Shown: piece by piece, positions 63,091-64,000 of the stretch
Layout of the letters: the number at the start of each line of letters is the position of its first letter
How positions within the stretch are numbered: position 1 is the stretch's first letter
Notes under the pieces: generated by a model
What the model saw: the letters and a program-made list of their open reading frames with translations, nothing else
Databases searched by the model: none
Told to the model about the DNA's origin: nothing
Origin: Aliiroseovarius sp. F20344
Lineage (GTDB): Bacteria > Pseudomonadota > Alphaproteobacteria > Rhodobacterales > Rhodobacteraceae
NCBI RefSeq assembly: GCF_023016155.1
Contig: NZ_JALKBG010000008.1
Span: 64,501 to 128,500 of the forward strand
DNA length: 64,000 nt
Reading direction: 5' to 3'
Program-made: the position numbers and the translations under genes

Positions 63091-63091
63091 T

Positions 63092-63544
63092 ATGCGGATA
63101 AAAGATAAAATAGATCAGCAAATATTGCGCGAGCTGTCGGCGGATGGTCGCCTGCCCAATACGGAATTGGCCGATCGTGTGGGGTTGTCCCCCTCGGCCT
63201 GTCTGCGCCGAGTGCAGCAACTTGAGCGGCAGGGCGTTATCGCGGGCTATCGGGCTGTGCTTGATCCAGTGGCGATGGGAGTGGGGTTCGTGGCTTATGT
63301 GACGGTCGGGCTGAATGACCACACCAAAGCGGCTCAGGAAGGCTTTGAAAAGGCCGTGGCGCGTTATGATGAGGTGCGCGAGTGTCACAACATCACCGGC
63401 ACCGTGGAGTATTTGCTGCGGGTCGAGGCAGCAGACCTGATTGCTTATAAACGTTTCCACACCGATAAGCTGGGAACATTGCCGCAGGTGCATCAGATTG
63501 TGACCCATGTGGTGATGGGATCCCCGAAGGATGATCGCGCATGA
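63092..63544 (+). CDS. Lrp/AsnC family transcriptional regulator
   Basis: 150-residue feast/famine regulator. The N-terminal wHTH (DKIDQQILRELSADGRLPNTELADRVGLSPSACLRRVQQLERQGVIAGYRAVLDP, about residues 5-59) precedes an RAM domain (about 65-145). The ATG at 63092 is at the end of an upstream inverted repeat; a longer frame from 62894 is rejected. Divergent from lysE, so autoregulation together with exporter control is likely. Confidence 0.93.
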   Translation: MRIKDKIDQQILRELSADGRLPNTELADRVGLSPSACLRRVQQLERQGVIAGYRAVLDPVAMGVGFVAYVTVGLNDHTKAAQEGFEKAVARYDEVRECHNITGTVEYLLRVEAADLIAYKRFHTDKLGTLPQVHQIVTHVVMGSPKDDRA

Positions 63545-63653
63545 AAATCCTCTGCGAACTGTGCTAAACCCAACCAATCCAGCAAGGCCCCTTGCCCCTT
63601 GTTGGCCGCTTGGGCTATTGAACCCCGAATGAATGATTTAGTCGGAGGGCGCC

Positions 63654-64000
63654 ATGGCTGGCCACTCAAAATGGGCAAACATCCAACACCGCAAGGGTCG
63701 TCAGGATAAACTGCGCTCGAAACTGTTTTCGAAACTCGCCAAAGAGATCACTGTGGCTGCCAAAATGGGCGACCCGGATCCCGACAAGAACCCGCGTTTG
63801 CGTCTGGCCGTGAAAGAGGCCAAGTCGCAGTCGGTCCCCAAGGATGTGATCGAACGCGCGATTAAGAAATCGCAAGGTGGCGACGCCGAGAACTATGACG
63901 AAATCCGCTATGAAGGTTACGGCCCCAATGGTGTTGCCGTCATCGTCGAGACCATGACCGACAACAAAAACCGCACCGCATCGACCGTGCGCTCGACCTT
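63654..64000 (+). CDS. YebC/PmpR family DNA-binding regulator (partial, runs off the end)
   Basis: First 115 residues of a YebC-like protein: [37 protein letters not shown] is the family hallmark. The conserved segment [26 protein letters not shown] follows, then [29 protein letters not shown]. In other bacteria YebC proteins affect transcription or relieve ribosome stalling. GGAGGG precedes the ATG at 63654. The gene continues beyond the window. Confidence 0.95.
   Translation, partial: MAGHSKWANIQHRKGRQDKLRSKLFSKLAKEITVAAKMGDPDPDKNPRLRLAVKEAKSQSVPKDVIERAIKKSQGGDAENYDEIRYEGYGPNGVAVIVETMTDNKNRTASTVRST

Overview
This window reads as ordinary, gene-dense chromosome of an alphaproteobacterium, most likely a Rhodobacterales (Roseobacter-group) species. 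The support is the gene content and order rather than any search: LolCDE-type genes, a phosphatidylcholine synthase next to moaE, the priA / small transaldolase / DUF484 / xerC cluster, YcjX-YcjF, a DUF1127 protein, a bacterial type A RNase P RNA and fairly GC-rich codon use (around 60% GC by eye). I see no tRNA, insertion sequence, prophage or CRISPR array. Bases 1-53 hold no recognisable gene apart from a possible upstream stop codon at 6-8.

Layout. 54-7,060: lipoprotein export (LolC/E and LolD), two exported proteins, an AT-richer orphan gene, parE and a DUF533 protein. 7,174-13,118: truA, then a tightly overlapping operon (YcjX, GNAT acetyltransferase, YcjF, SDR/DoxX fusion, DUF2269), then a truncated globin. 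13,215-16,422: ileS preceded by a very short Ile-rich ORF that starts exactly where a good promoter predicts transcription to begin, and followed by an intrinsic terminator. 16,436-21,448: ogt, an ABC exporter, and an overlapping operon of S49 peptidase, mini zinc-ribbon protein, CaCA antiporter and SDR. 21,759-25,727: uvrC, pgsA, moaD, moaE, pcs. 25,792-30,514: xerC, DUF484 and transaldolase divergent from priA. 30,550-38,720: membrane proteins, prmA, ferredoxin, purD and several poorly characterised genes. 38,722-45,075: xseA, an RluB-like pseudouridine synthase, tadA, gatC, gatA, an excalibur lipoprotein and an AmpD-like amidase. 45,134-47,907: rnpB, rpmG, an SGNH hydrolase, a Bax-inhibitor-1 protein and DUF1127. 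47,908-55,444: LysR, quinone oxidoreductase, an HTH regulator, a HisN-like phosphatase, two purine deaminases and mgtE. 55,467-64,000: 5-formyl-THF cyclo-ligase, a PepSY membrane protein, a YmdB-like phosphoesterase, two tail-to-tail SLC13 transporters, a LysE/Lrp divergent pair and the start of a YebC gene.

Most of the content is housekeeping: translation (ileS, gatCA, prmA, rpmG, truA, tadA, RluB-like, rnpB), DNA repair and topology (parE, uvrC, xseA, priA, xerC, ogt), phospholipids (pgsA, pcs), molybdopterin synthase (moaDE) and purine turnover (purD, guanine and 8-oxoguanine deaminases). I found no large undescribed multi-gene system. The strongest unusual signal is the putative leaderless isoleucine leader peptide in front of ileS (13,215-13,390). 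Next are several small or lineage-restricted genes: the Cys-rich exported orphan at 3,471, the 54-residue zinc-ribbon membrane protein at 19,518, the 43-residue ORF at 49,795 and the His/Gly-Cys membrane protein at 38,022. All family assignments come from reading motifs by eye.
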